From contig NC_039362.1 in assembly GCF_003573695.1 (NCBI RefSeq), positions 112,447,120 through 112,511,119 of the forward strand: 64,000 bases of DNA, written 5' to 3'. The notes beneath the pieces are model-generated. The model did no database searches. It was not told the DNA's origin and saw only the letters and a list, made by a program, of their open reading frames with translations. This DNA is from Papaver somniferum. Its lineage: Eukaryota > Streptophyta > Magnoliopsida > Ranunculales > Papaveraceae. Both the position numbers and the translations under genes were made by a program. Every line of letters starts with the position of its first letter. Within the stretch, counting starts at the first letter, position 1. This document shows positions 33,545 to 43,804 of this stretch, one piece after another.

Positions 33545-33927
33545 ATGGATACTCCAAGTACCATGTCTTCTGATGGAAAAGATGTTAATATGATTGTCAA
33601 GCCATCAATCATGAAGGAAAAAGAGAAATCTCTGTTAGCTCCGACATTGAAAAGAAAACAAGGAATGTGAGGAAGCCTGGAGTTGTTCCTTCAAATTATC
33701 AGAAGTTTTCTGATGTTCTTGAAGTGTTGAAGGAGATGCAAAAGGAGATTCAACAAATAAAGGCTTTTGTGTTTAAGACTCATGATATTCAGAAGTCCCT
33801 GGTTCGACATCAGTCAAGAAGGTTTATTATTATTAACTCCTATCTTCATGAACCTTATGTCCCAATGGCTGTTGACGAGAAGGAGTTCGGGGAAGATAAA
33901 GAATTATTCAAAGGTATTAACATCTAG
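33545..33927 (+). pseudogene. Degraded small 3' ORF of the Sirevirus-like element (env-like position)
   Basis: ATG at 33545 opens 41 codons to TGA 33668-33670; another frame continues from about 33660 to 33927. The second part is rich in Glu, Lys and Gln (LKEMQKEIQQIKAFVFKTHD), consistent with a short coiled coil. Sireviruses often carry an extra ORF downstream of pol, sometimes called env-like; position is the main evidence. I do not recognise a specific function. Confidence 0.5.
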
Positions 33928-35296
33928 TAAATCTTCTATTTTCTTGTTTTGTTTAGAAGAATAACTAGAGTTTGCAATGGCCGTTATTGTGACTACACAT
34001 AGCTATGTCCAACGTTTTCATCTTCATGTTTTTAGGTTTATTTGTTTAAATTCTAAAATTGTTTGGAAGATGATTTTTGCAGTATCAATCTTTATGGTTT
34101 TATATATTGCAATTTGTTATGGGATATGTCTGTTTGCGTCCGTGAACTATGATTGTCCCATACCTTGTCAAAAGTTGAGTCTTTCATATGTCAATATGCA
34201 TGTATTGATAAAACAAGGTTTTGAACTTTTGACAATACAAAAGTTAAGCCTATTAAGTCATTTATTGATGGAAGATAGGTTAAAATCTTGTGTTTACAAG
34301 GATTATGTCTATTATATGTCATTGTGCGAATAGTGATGGAAAATAGAATGAATCCTTGTATATTCCGCAGTATTGATCTTCCCTGATCCATATTTTTATG
34401 TCTATACTGCGAGGCTCCGTAAGTTCTCTTATGTCGAGCATGACCAATTAAATTCATCACTTTTTGTGGTTAACTTGATTGTATATTTTCGATTAGATTA
34501 ATTATGGGTCCTCTTGTGATTAATCTAATTAAATATTTTGGATTCAAATTCATATTCGTATGTGATTTGTCATGTCCAAAGAAATCCTTATTTTCTTTTG
34601 AAATTAAGGTCGCTCTTGTTGTTCTTTCGGGAATGACATATTATGGGGGAGAGTTCTTAATTGAACTTGTGCTTAATTGCCAAATCTTTGTGGGGAGTGC
34701 GACTGTGAAATATTATAAGGGTTCTCTTATATCTTTATAAACTCCTTGATGAAAGCATTTAGCTTCGGCTATGTGATTGCATCTAAATAAGTTGATATAT
34801 GCTTTCTTTTGGTCATGAAATGTCTCTTTTGGAAATTTCATTAGGATCCTGTTTTCGTACCTTTGCCAATTTTATTGACATAAAGGGGGAGAATTAATAT
34901 GTAGTTCACACTACAAATACATATGGTTTTCTGGTCATTATGTAAGGTGGGGTGGTTTCCATGTGAGATGGAGTATTGACTAAGAGGGAGTGATACATAT
35001 CACCATAGTATTGTTGTCGAAGTTGTGATACAATTGAAATTTGATGCTGTATAATGCTACTATGATACTGTATAACAATGATTGAGAATACTTGTTTTCT
35101 CATTGTTATAGATACGGATTTTCAACAACGATGATGCTGAACTTACAACCTTTGGGATCATTAGAGTACTTGGAAGTGACGAAGATTTCGAGTAATGTTG
35201 AAGATTATGCATGTGGAATATGAGCTACAAAAGTTTATTCATTTATTTTTGTATTCCATATGTATTGATAGTTTTAAAATTGAAAAATGGGGAGAT
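33928..35296 (+). other. Non-coding 3' region with multiple polypurine tracts
   Basis: No supported gene. Purine-rich tracts occur at about 34645 (TATGGGGGAGAG), 34881 (TAAAGGGGGAGAA) and 35284-35296 (AAATGGGGAGATT, adjoining the LTR). Reiterated polypurine tracts in the 3' non-coding region are a known Sirevirus trait and support the lineage call. Confidence 0.7.
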
Positions 35297-36297
35297 TGTT
35301 AGAGCACTGCTCGGTCGAACTCGCATGCGTTGCTATCTCAAGCATGTTTGTCAATGTTAGTGACCAAAACTATAAGTCTTGATTTCTAGTCTACTATAGA
35401 TAAGTCTCAGACTAAGATAGTAAGTGTAGTTGAGCTCAAGAACTCCATGACAATCATCTTACAAGACGAAGAACTACTCACGGAACTGGTGGAACTTCAT
35501 CGACTAAAAGGTATGTGGAGACTTGAACTTATCTATAACTCAAAAGTCTATCTACTTTATCTCCTATTTTGAGACGAAAGTCGTTTTGCTATATGGACTT
35601 TGATTATACACATTTGCTATTTCGAGCCGAGTTTATCTCGCTTATCTATTTCTCAAAATATGTGTTGGTAAGCTTTCGCTTTGGCCAAGTTCATCTTTAC
35701 CTAGTGACGAAAGTCATGTAATGTTTCAATCACTTTAAAAATTGCTTTGACGAAAAATGGTTTGTGAATAACAACTATATAACGTCCTCTAAGAATGTTT
35801 CAATGAGTGAAATGAGAGTTTAGATTATATAACCATTGTTGGATATGAGCATTGTGTGGCAACACATATATGTATAAGTCCTTATTCCTTGAACCAAAGT
35901 ATGCGTACTTTGTTGATCAGGAAAACCGGAACAAGAGTTGGGAACTCAGTCCGCGAACCCAGTCCGCGAACTGGCGGAGGTTCTCATCCCGAGAATATCT
36001 GCTGGAGTTTGTGAACTCCTTCCGGGAACTTAAGTCCGCGAACTTGAGTTGGTTATATCTAAAGACGATTTTCGTGAACTTATATTTATATTAACTAAGG
36101 AATAAAATTTGCAAACCGTGGCTATAAATTAAGTTCATGAATCGATTCGAGTGAATCAAATCGTTTTTGCTTCAATTTTGTCTTGTATACTTCTATAAGA
36201 TTTATACAAGTGAACAACTCTCTAACTAGTTCATTTGAGTCATTTGACCTAGTTATGGTAAAGAAGAATATGGTTGATATGAAAGTGCTCATATGGC
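35297..36297 (+). repeat. Sirevirus-like 3' LTR, part 1
   Basis: Starts TGTTAGAGCACTGC after the polypurine tract. At 36293-36297 it reaches ATGGC, the target duplication of the Tat-like insertion. The intact 5' LTR reads CATATGGCTAACC here (near 30256). Confidence 0.9.
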
Positions 36298-37001
36298 TAT
36301 TTATGGGTGAACACTATTTCTGCTGGTTTTGGTAATTTTGGGGCGTGTGTGGATGAGACATGAATCTAAACCCTAAACAAATTCACTGCACGGGAGTGCT
36401 TTCTGATTCGAGAGATCAATCTGTACAATTCTGGCCTAAACCAAGAAATTGCCGTTCCAGACTTGCTTCGGTCACAAAGTGAAGGAGATGGGGTTGATCT
36501 TAGGGAGGGAAGCGAAGAAGGTGTTGAGATTGTGAAGGTGTTGGCTGTTTATGACTTGTATCAGAATACCGAACTGGCTTGCAAGATGTAAGCAATCAGC
36601 TCTGTGTGTTTGAATACGAATTGTATCAACACTTGGTTTATGTCTTGTCTGTCTTGGAAATAGGGAGGAGAACCTATTTATACAAGTCATTGAGCCTAAC
36701 CCACGTCTCTCGTGGAAAGTGGAGTGATGGAGTAGTGGAGTCGTGTTAGTGATTGTCACACGATCAGGTATGAGCCCACTCCTCCCATCATCACTAACCG
36801 TCCATGTCTTCCTGACACGTTATTGTGATGGCGCGTTGCACGCTGTAAACCGCCAGACCAATACCCTAGTATGTATCCCCCAATTTGTGACATGCTTGAT
36901 GTCTCGATTGTGTGGATCGTGGGACCCACAGAAGGTAGCATACGGTTCTAGGTTAAATAACTAAGTTATTTAGGAAGTCGATATCGTGTGTATTCTATAA
37001 A
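36298..37001 (-). repeat. Tat-like 3' LTR, truncated (704 bp)
   Basis: Same sequence as 43805-44531 up to GTGTGTATTCTATA, then it switches to unrelated plus-strand Athila-like DNA. A TATA box on the minus strand (TATAAATAG, 36674-36682) matches the one at 44181-44189. An insertion or deletion near 36980 accounts for a small length difference. Confidence 0.85.
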
Positions 37002-37022
37002 GTATTTCTTTTCAGGGAAATT

Positions 37023-37775
37023 TTGAGAATGATGACTTCTTCTGAGGAGACGTCACTTACGATGACGCTGGCGGAATATATGCGTAGAAAGTCAAATTAT
37101 CAGGAAACCTCATCTGAGATGACGCTTGCTGAATACATGCGTAGGCAATGGTATGGAGTTTCTACTCCACATGAGGTAAGTGAAGAATCTCCTCTAGAGA
37201 TATACGAGAAGTATTACAAACACACACCGCCTAGTTTGGAACAAAGATTGAGAGTTCTTGAATGTAAAAGATTATTTGCTGATGATGATGAATCTGGTAG
37301 TGACTCTCTGTTCCAAACTGAACATATAGATGACCCTGTGGATGATTGTGTGGATGATTTTCCTAATTCCATAGATGAATCTACCTCACAAGATCATTCA
37401 CCCGACTTAGAGGTTGTTTCTAAACCCCTAGACTTCCAAAAGTTGCCTAATTTAGGGTTAGAATTGTGTGCTTCTAAAGTATTGTTGGATTACTTTGCAT
37501 CTAAGTACCCAGAGGACTTGCCTATTCCTCATATTGTGCATGAATCAATTGATATTTCCCCAGTCTCGATAGAATCCCCATATTTTGTTCTTTACACACT
37601 TCCTTGTGCAGTAAAAACTTGGTTTAGGGGTAAATCTTGGTTTTTGATAGTTTCAGCGTCTCCGCATCTTTATAACATAAGTGTGAAGCTGTCATTTGTA
37701 CATGTTGTATTTTGGGTCGATCCCCAAATTTTCAGGTTATTAGTGTATGGGGATCCTTTTTGTATATTCGAGTAG
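37023..37775 (+). CDS. Conserved ORF of Athila-like element, unknown function
   Basis: 250 intact codons. The ATG at 37029 is a possible alternative; I take the upstream one at 37023. A polypyrimidine tract and TTTCTTTTCAG just upstream (to 37015) resemble a 3' splice site. The N-terminus contains MTLAEYMRR twice (about residues 13-21 and 33-41). The middle is acidic (DDDESGSDS, DDPVDDCVDD). The C-terminal part is hydrophobic and ends with VFWVDPQIFRLLVYGD. The block SWVDPQIFRLYIYE occurs in the same position in the minus-strand elements at 46589 and 50304, so this ORF is a shared module between pol and the polypurine tracts. It is not recognisably Gag or Pol, and I do not know its role. Confidence 0.6.
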   Translation: MRMMTSSEETSLTMTLAEYMRRKSNYQETSSEMTLAEYMRRQWYGVSTPHEVSEESPLEIYEKYYKHTPPSLEQRLRVLECKRLFADDDESGSDSLFQTEHIDDPVDDCVDDFPNSIDESTSQDHSPDLEVVSKPLDFQKLPNLGLELCASKVLLDYFASKYPEDLPIPHIVHESIDISPVSIESPYFVLYTLPCAVKTWFRGKSWFLIVSASPHLYNISVKLSFVHVVFWVDPQIFRLLVYGDPFCIFE

Positions 37776-37847
37776 GTATAATTTTATTTTCGTTTACTTA
37801 TTGCATTTTATGAATTTCCCATCTTAAGTTTTGCGTTGGATGTCTCA

Positions 37848-37887
37848 ATTACATTGAGGACAATGTAATATTTAAGTGTGGGGGAGT
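37848..37887 (+). promoter_or_regulatory. Central polypurine module with stem-loop, Athila-like element 2
   Basis: ATTACATTG, loop AGGA, CAATGTAAT (37848-37869), then ATTTAAGTGTGGGGGAG. Compared with 23898-23919 the outermost pair is A-T instead of T-A, keeping the stem. Confidence 0.55.
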
Positions 37888-37930
37888 GTTTAACTTTTTA
37901 CTCCACTGTTTCAGGAATTTTCTTGCATAT

Positions 37931-38190
37931 TATGACCAGCTGTGTAGCGGGTCTCGGTCTCGAAAAAAAAAATATTTATATGACCAGCTGTGTAGAGGGT
38001 CTTTTCTCTTTTCTTGCGTGTTATGACCATCTGTGTAGCGGGTCTACAAAAAAAAATATATATATATATATATATATGTATATATTTATATTATGACCAG
38101 CAGTGTAGCGGGTCTAAAAAAAAAATTGGTATGACCAGCTGTGTAGCGGGTCTCTCTCTCTTATTATATGACCAGCTATGTAGCGGGTCA
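37931..38190 (+). repeat. Array of six 20-nt stem-loop repeats
   Basis: Six copies of GACCAGCTGTGTAGCGGGTC or single-base variants, each preceded by TAT or TTAT, separated by AT-rich or TC-rich spacers of about 15-55 bp. Each can form GACC/GGTC and GCT/AGC stems around a GTGT tetraloop with one A-G mismatch. Copies 2, 3 and 4 each have one stem change; copy 6 changes only the loop. Confidence 0.85.
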
Positions 38191-38198
38191 CTTTTCTG

Positions 38199-38238
38199 TT
38201 TTGCTCGAGGACTAGCAAAATGTAAGTGTGGGGGAATT
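38199..38238 (+). promoter_or_regulatory. 3' polypurine tract with stem-loop, Athila-like element 2
   Basis: TTTTGCT (38199-38205) and AGCAAAA (38214-38220) around a GAGGAC-containing loop, then TGTAAGTGTGGGGGAATT adjoining the LTR. Confidence 0.65.
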
Positions 38239-40203
38239 TGATAAGCACGAAAGTGCGACGCATTTTAACCCATAAATACATTGTCTAGGACTCATTATTT
38301 CTCTAATAAACTTGTTTTAAGTCTTTTCAAGGAAATAAGCTCTTATGGAGAAAGTTGCTCGAAAAGTGGTTTTTACACCCCAGAGGACACGTGTTATTCG
38401 GATTCTCACTATTGGTTAAGGAGCACCTCAATTACTAAGGGGAACCTCAATTACTAAGGGGCACCTTCTTTACTATTCAACACCTATTTCTAAAGGGACA
38501 CCGGAACTGGATAAGGGGAGGTCATCTTCAACCATTTGAATTTTGAATTTTAGCGGGAAAATGGCTGCAGAATTAGGGTTAAAGATTTGAAGGCGTTAGG
38601 AAGAGACTAAAGCGCTGAAATCAAATGGGTTTGTTCCTAGTACCCAAACAGAGCTGGTATGGGTCTCTGTTTCGATTTAAATTTGCTAGAATCATGGATC
38701 TGAAGCATCATAGTTTTGGCGGGAAAATGGGTTTTAATGGAACAGAATTAGGGTTGATGTTTTGAAGCTGCTGTACTGAGACTCAAACGCTAAAATTTCA
38801 TGGGACGTCTTGATTAAGCTTTACAGGAATGGTATGATCATTATTTTGGATTAGAATTGGCTGGAACTTCAATTTGAATCACACAGGGAGTTACGGGTTT
38901 CTTTTTAAAATCCGAGAGCTTATGTGAAGAATTACAGGGAGTTTTGGCGAGATTAAATCGCTAGGGTTGACTTGGAATATCCTGTTTTGATCTAAACAGG
39001 CGTGGTAGGGTCGTTATTGTTGATCCATCTGGGTTGGATAATCACTTGGAAGAAAAACATGGAGTGAGGAAAAACTCGGGTTTTTTCTGCAATTAAGCTG
39101 TGAAGATTTTTGGAGATTTTTGGCGAGAGTTTTGGCTTGAAATGGATTAGCATCGATCCTTGGTGACTAGACAGGGGACGCGTAAGCATTGGGATTGATA
39201 GAATCAAACTGTATTTGGACACACGACAAAACAGGGGAGTTTATTCTCGGAGAGAGATAATCACGGCATTACAGCGAATTTTGACGTGTACTCACGTGTT
39301 TGGATAGAGTTGGCTTGCTGAATAAGCGTGAATAAGATGAACAAGGATATTTTGCACATCACTCACAGCTGCATTTGAGAAAGAAAATATTTTCTTTATT
39401 ACCGAGTAAAGGAAGATTATTGGGAGTTAATGAGCGAGATTTGTTGTTGCTGTGGTATATATAAAGGATGATGGGATGTCAGTGAGGGCTATAGAGTGAT
39501 TGGGGAGGCTACAGAGTCGAGAGAATTGCTGCAGAGAAATCTGCAGCAGCAGCAGAAAAAAAGTGAAGAACGAAGAACAGACTTGCAAAGACAGTCGTTT
39601 TCCAACAGTGACAACGACACTCAGCAGTGGGTCGTATATCTATAGTGGTTGCGACACATAGTGACAGTCGTAGAAGCTACATCGTCAGTAACAGTTTATT
39701 GTTGTATCTGTAACAATTATAACTTTTACAAAAGCCCTATTTTCTACCTTTTCTCCTTGTAAACACCTTTTTGAGCAATGAAATATTATTTTGAGAGTGT
39801 TTTCACCATGTGGAGCTAAAACCCAACACTGGGTTGACGGAGGAAGCCGGACTTCATACTTGGGTGAATTTGTTTTATTTTCTATTTGACTTTTGCACTT
39901 AATTAAAATAGAATTATGATTTGAAAAAATTAGTTATTATTTTATTAGATGGGTCATGCTTGCTTAGATGTTTGATGTCCCATGCTTACGATTTATAATT
40001 AATGTTTGGAGAATCTACCTTGGCAAGAATAAGAGTCGATGTTGTTTTATTTGTCGAGCGATAATTGTTTGAGAATGAATAATTGAACCTATTGATATGA
40101 GTTTGGCCGAATCCTAGACCCAATAACTCTTTATTTTATTCCTTTAAAATTAATCTTAACAAGTCTTAGAGTTCGAATCTTTACTACTAAAACAACCACA
40201 TCA
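38239..40203 (+). repeat. LTR of Athila-like element 2
   Basis: Starts TGATAAGCACGAAAG after the polypurine tract and most likely ends CCACATCA at 40203, about 1.97 kb. A TATA box, TATATATAAAGG, is near 39456. The first 15 bases resemble the minus-strand family's TGATAAGCACGTAAG, but the bodies differ. No gene is seen. Confidence 0.7.
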
Positions 40204-41822
40204 AAAAATTATTTCATTTTGTCCACTGCGTGCCTTCTTCGGTCGAACGTGGGACCCGATGCGACCATGCTTGCTTCTAACATAGGCAGCTGTGCATGCT
40301 TCGATCAAACACGGGTCCACCGTGTACATGTTTCAAACGTTGCCCGTATGGTTGATATGCTTGCTCGAGTGTCATCCTTGCTACTTCGACCAAACACCGA
40401 CCCTACTATCTTGACCAAACACCGGCCTTGCTGCCTGCTTCGCTCTAACGTGGGACCCACCGCGTGCTTGCTTTGCTCAAAAATGAACCTTGTGTGCTCA
40501 AATGTGAATGTGGGTCCTGCAGAGAGCGTTGAAGCAGCTTCTGGAGCGAGCAGGTCTGGAGAGCGTTGAAGCAGCTTCTGGAGAGTACGTCTAAGCGGGT
40601 CCCGGAAAGAGCGTTGAAGTGTTGAATCGACTTCTTCTGGAGAGAGAGCTGAAACGCCTTCTTCTGTAGAGAGAGCATTGAAGCGGCTTCTGATGGAGGG
40701 AGCGTTGAAGCAGCTTCTGGAGCGAACGTCGAGGTGGCTCCTAGAGAGAGCATTGAAGTGGCTTCTGCTAGAGAGAGTGTTGAAGCGGCTTCTTCTTCAG
40801 TTTGGTTTCCCCTTGAGAATTACATGCTTCTTGATTGACCATTTCTCTTGTGTTGAAGGAGTTCTTGACTGAAGGCGAAGGAATTTCATGCTGAGCCTCA
40901 GTCCCCAAGCGTGGTCTACGTGGCTCTATCTTGTATGCCCGATGGGTCTACCATAATAAAGGTATTACCATCCAGCCTTCATACTAGTAATCATATTAAT
41001 TCTCCATGGGTAAAAATATGCAGAAGTTTAGATTACCTTTTGTACGTAATGGTCGTTGATATGGTGAATCTCTAGATGGTATCAATCGGCGAGCAACAAC
41101 GGTTCTTGGCAGCAGTTGTGATCATAAGAGACCGGCAGGGAGAGGCGTGGTGGCAACTTGCACGAACTTGGCACCATTCATACAATGGTATGGATCGTCT
41201 CGTTATTAAAGGGAAAAGCAGGAACCGATGGCTTTCTTGATGTTTCTTCATGGAATAGAGAACAGGGAGACAGTCCCCTGCCCACGAGTATCCACTGAGC
41301 TTTCGACTTGATAGATGTTGTCACGCTAAGTTCATGAGGCCGTCTTTACGTCTGCTCACTTGAGTATATCCTCGTCTTTGGACATCTTGGAATCATAGTG
41401 ATAGCGTGCTTGCATCTCTCTAAATTCACCATCTTTGAGATGGGAAGTGCTAAGCAGTCCCCAGTCATAATCCTTTGCCATTATCATATTTGGATCGTGT
41501 CTTTGAGGAGTAGGGAAGTTCCTTCATGCGAATGACTTAACTAATAGGTTCTGCAAATATGATGAAGCTCTTGACATGGAGGATCTGTATGTACCTCTCA
41601 AGTCCCAGGTGCAATCTCCTTTGGTAACGCAACTACTTTTTCTACGGGAGACAAATTCTGAAAGCGTCTCTCATTGATGTAGTTACCGTCGATCCAGATA
41701 TGAAATATCTTGGACGTTGTTTCATCATTGTGGCAGTCATGCATGTGGTACTAGAGTTGAAGTTGGCTATTTTGGACGCACAGGATGTTGTATCTCGGTG
41801 GCTTTCCTTTTACTGGTTCTTT
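40204..41822 (-). other. Tat-like element: non-coding 3' region
   Basis: Between the RT remnant and the chimeric left LTR. GGGACCC-type and CTTCG(A/G)(T/C)C-rich sequence occupies 40219-40520, then a minisatellite, then non-coding DNA with several CAGTCCCC blocks (near 40898, 41270 and 41455 on the plus strand). ORFs such as 40219-40569 and 40445-40753 are low-complexity and not supported. Tat elements commonly have long, variable 3' untranslated regions. Confidence 0.6.
40523..40800. repeat. Degenerate minisatellite, about 35-bp unit
   Basis: Roughly eight imperfect repeats built on GAGAGCGTTGAAGCAGCTTC followed by TGGAG-like spacers. Tandem repeats in the 3' untranslated region are known in Tat-lineage elements. 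Confidence 0.75.
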
Positions 41823-42290
41823 CTAGCATGGCAGATGCTGTTGTAGATGAGCGTTCAACAGCTTCACGAAGTCCAGAGGATGACCAAAAGCGCAGATTCT
41901 CCAACATAACACGATAGACATGCACCATTGTCTGATAGAGTAAATTCGCCCGGATCTTTCTCGACATGACGCGTGGACATCGTTATCTTCTTGAGGCTGC
42001 TTCCCTTGAGGTATCGGGCTCCAGTGGAAGATTGCCGTCATAGAGGGTTGATACGTTGCACCGACATTATTTAAACCAAATGGCATTACAGTATAATAAA
42101 AATTTCCGAGAGGAGTTTGAAAAGCTGTCTTACTTGCGCCATGCTCGTACATCCTTATCTGATTGTACCCGCTATATCCATCCATGAAGAAGAACATGTC
42201 GTGTCCGCTGATGGAGTATACTAACATGCCAATGTTAGGTAGAGGAAAATCGTCTTTGGGGAAGCATTTGTTCAAGTCTCTGAAATCCAC
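41823..42290 (-). pseudogene. pol: Tat-like RT remnant
   Basis: Minus-strand frame with [45 protein letters not shown] and MPFGLNNVGATYQ, the N-terminal half of a Ty3/gypsy RT of the Tat type. The first catalytic Asp (FMDG) remains, but after MTAIFH the frame no longer matches RT and the YVDD motif region is not recognisable. RNase H and integrase are absent: sequence beyond 41823 is non-coding. Confidence 0.85.
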
Positions 42291-42502
42291 GCAGCACCCG
42301 ATCTGTCAGTTTTTCTTTTCTGGTCACGGCTTTCCACAAAAGTTCGTTCTCTCTTAGCGTGAGCGTGGGTTGCGGCTTCACTGGATGAAGAAGAACGCCT
42401 TGTCAGCAAAGATGCATCGTGGGGCTTAGCCCTTAATGATGCGAGTCGGTCCTCCTCCTGAATTGACGCCCATGTGGGGAGTGAGATGCAATAAACTTTG
42501 TC

Positions 42503-42718
42503 TCATCCTTCCTGCGGATCTTCTCTTGGTTCAAACAATTCCACTCCACATATCAGTGCATAGGGAGAAAGCGATGCAGGGATACGAATGAGTTCTTTAT
42601 TCAGCATAGTCTTCAGGCACTGGTGATATGTCGAAGGGACAATCCTACTTTCATGAAGCCACGATATCCCCAATATCATGTGGTAGTCTGGCTCTTTTTC
42701 TATGACTTCGAATTTCAC
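42503..42718 (-). pseudogene. pol: Tat-like Pol segment between protease and RT
   Basis: Contains YHMILGISWLHESRIVPSTY followed by HQCLKTMLN, the conserved stretch between protease and RT in Tat-type polyproteins. It is in a different frame from the protease and RT pieces, so at least two frameshifts separate them. Confidence 0.75.
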
Positions 42719-42756
42719 TGGACGGGCCCTACAGATAAATTCAGGTTGACATACCC

Positions 42757-42966
42757 CTACGTGTTGGTTTGGTTTCTCTCGAAGTCTGTCATTGTATTAG
42801 GCTTCCGTACGATCTTGCCTGGGCGAACCTTGGCCGTCTTGAGAGTCTTGAGAGTAATCACATTCGAAGGCGCTCCCGTGTCGATAAGCTCTTGAACTCT
42901 GAATCCTTGATGCGTGAGGTAACATGTATGGCACGGTTGTGACCTTCCTCTAGTTGATTGCAACAA
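42757..42966 (-). pseudogene. pol: Tat-like protease remnant
   Basis: ELIDTGAPSNVI matches the D-(T/S)-G active-site loop of retroviral-type aspartic proteases, which cleave the polyprotein. The active-site Asp is present, but the domain is frameshifted on both sides and the flanks are short. Confidence 0.7.
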
Positions 42967-42979
42967 ACGTCTCCGCCCG

Positions 42980-43722
42980 TTAATTCTTCGAGAGGTGTAA
43001 AAGTTCGCATAAACTTTCCACTAGAGAAGTCGCTTCCTGATCCACCGACCTCTGGTTCATAGTGAAAATATTGACTTGAGGAGGATCATTGTGAGGATCA
43101 TTCCCCAGTGTAGGAGTCTCCATGACAGGACCGCTCATATTTGATGTCATCTTGTTGAGGAGATCGAGAATGTCGTTCATCGCTTCTTTGATCCGGTCCA
43201 TGTAGGCCCGCGCTGATGAAGTACCTTCTCCGGGTGCATCGAATGCGTTCCTTGTTGGCTCCAGGGGCTGTCGTGGCTCTTGTGGCAATCGATCAGTTAA
43301 TGTATTAAGAAAAGCGAGTACCTCTTTCTGAGTTGTAGCCACGTCCATTTGGGACCTAGAGAGAACTTCTTGTCTCTCCATCAAATCCACCATGGTAATA
43401 GGGGGTTGTCCTCCTCTGGATCCTCCAGCTCCTCGTCCTGATGGAGGAGTGGCAGTTGCTCTGGTGACGGCTGGAGGCGTTACACTTGAAGAGATGCTAG
43501 GGTTTTCGGCTGCTCTGGATCTGGTGATAGGAGGTGTCACGCCCAATGGAATATCTCCTCATGCTCCGCTGGTGCTGGTAGTAGAGGAAGTAATTCCACA
43601 AGATACATTGATGGTATTGACTGGCTGCAGGTGACACCACTGATTGGGATATCAACACCGAGAGTGTTGCCAACGCTAGTCCCGCCAGGATTGGTTGCTG
43701 ATCCAGACCTAAGATCCACCAT
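42980..43722 (-). pseudogene. gag: Tat-like gag, N-terminal part, frameshifted
   Basis: The frame opens MVDLRSGSATNP at 43722, about 65 bp inside the primer site, and ends at 43537. A second frame from 43546 carries VTPPITRSRA, a Pro/Thr-rich stretch, RGAGGSRGGQ and a helical segment (MVDLMERQEVLSRSQ), ending at 42980. No capsid core or zinc knuckle remains before protease, so most of gag is deleted. Confidence 0.65.
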
Positions 43723-43784
43723 TTTCGAAATCAGTAAAATTGAATTGGTATTGAAGAAATTGACTTCACAACCGAGAGATTAAT

Positions 43785-43803
43785 CTCCCACTGTGGTCGC
43801 CAA
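43785..43803 (-). promoter_or_regulatory. Primer-binding site of the Tat-like element
   Basis: Minus strand TTGGCGACCACAGTGGGAG, one base inside the LTR end. TGGCGAC(T/C)... sites are typical of Tat-lineage elements, usually paired with an Arg-type tRNA; the tRNA match was not checked. Confidence 0.7.
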
Positions 43804-43804
43804 T

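Larger units (their letters stand above)
37002..40203 (+). mobile_element. Athila-like element 2 fragment, plus strand (5' truncated)
   Basis: 3' part of an Athila-like internal region joined to one LTR. It has an intact ORF, central and 3' polypurine modules, a stem-loop array and LTR 38239-40203. No 5' LTR, primer site or pol. The left junction is inside the Tat LTR; the right passes directly into Tat 3' non-coding DNA, and no target duplication is seen. A chimeric or recombinant origin is likely. Confidence 0.7.

Noticed and set aside
33977..34333. 118-codon ORF downstream of the Sirevirus small 3' ORF
   Set aside because: Hydrophobic and Cys-rich with no recognisable domain, in a known non-coding region with polypurine tracts; membrane-protein appearance is weak evidence alone.
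40219..40753. ORFs of 116 and 102 codons on opposite strands
   Set aside because: Arise from the 35-bp minisatellite and its flank; low-complexity translation.
41767..41967. 66-codon minus ORF overlapping the Tat RT remnant
   Set aside because: An alternative frame of decayed RT sequence; it may include shifted RT residues but cannot be assigned with confidence.
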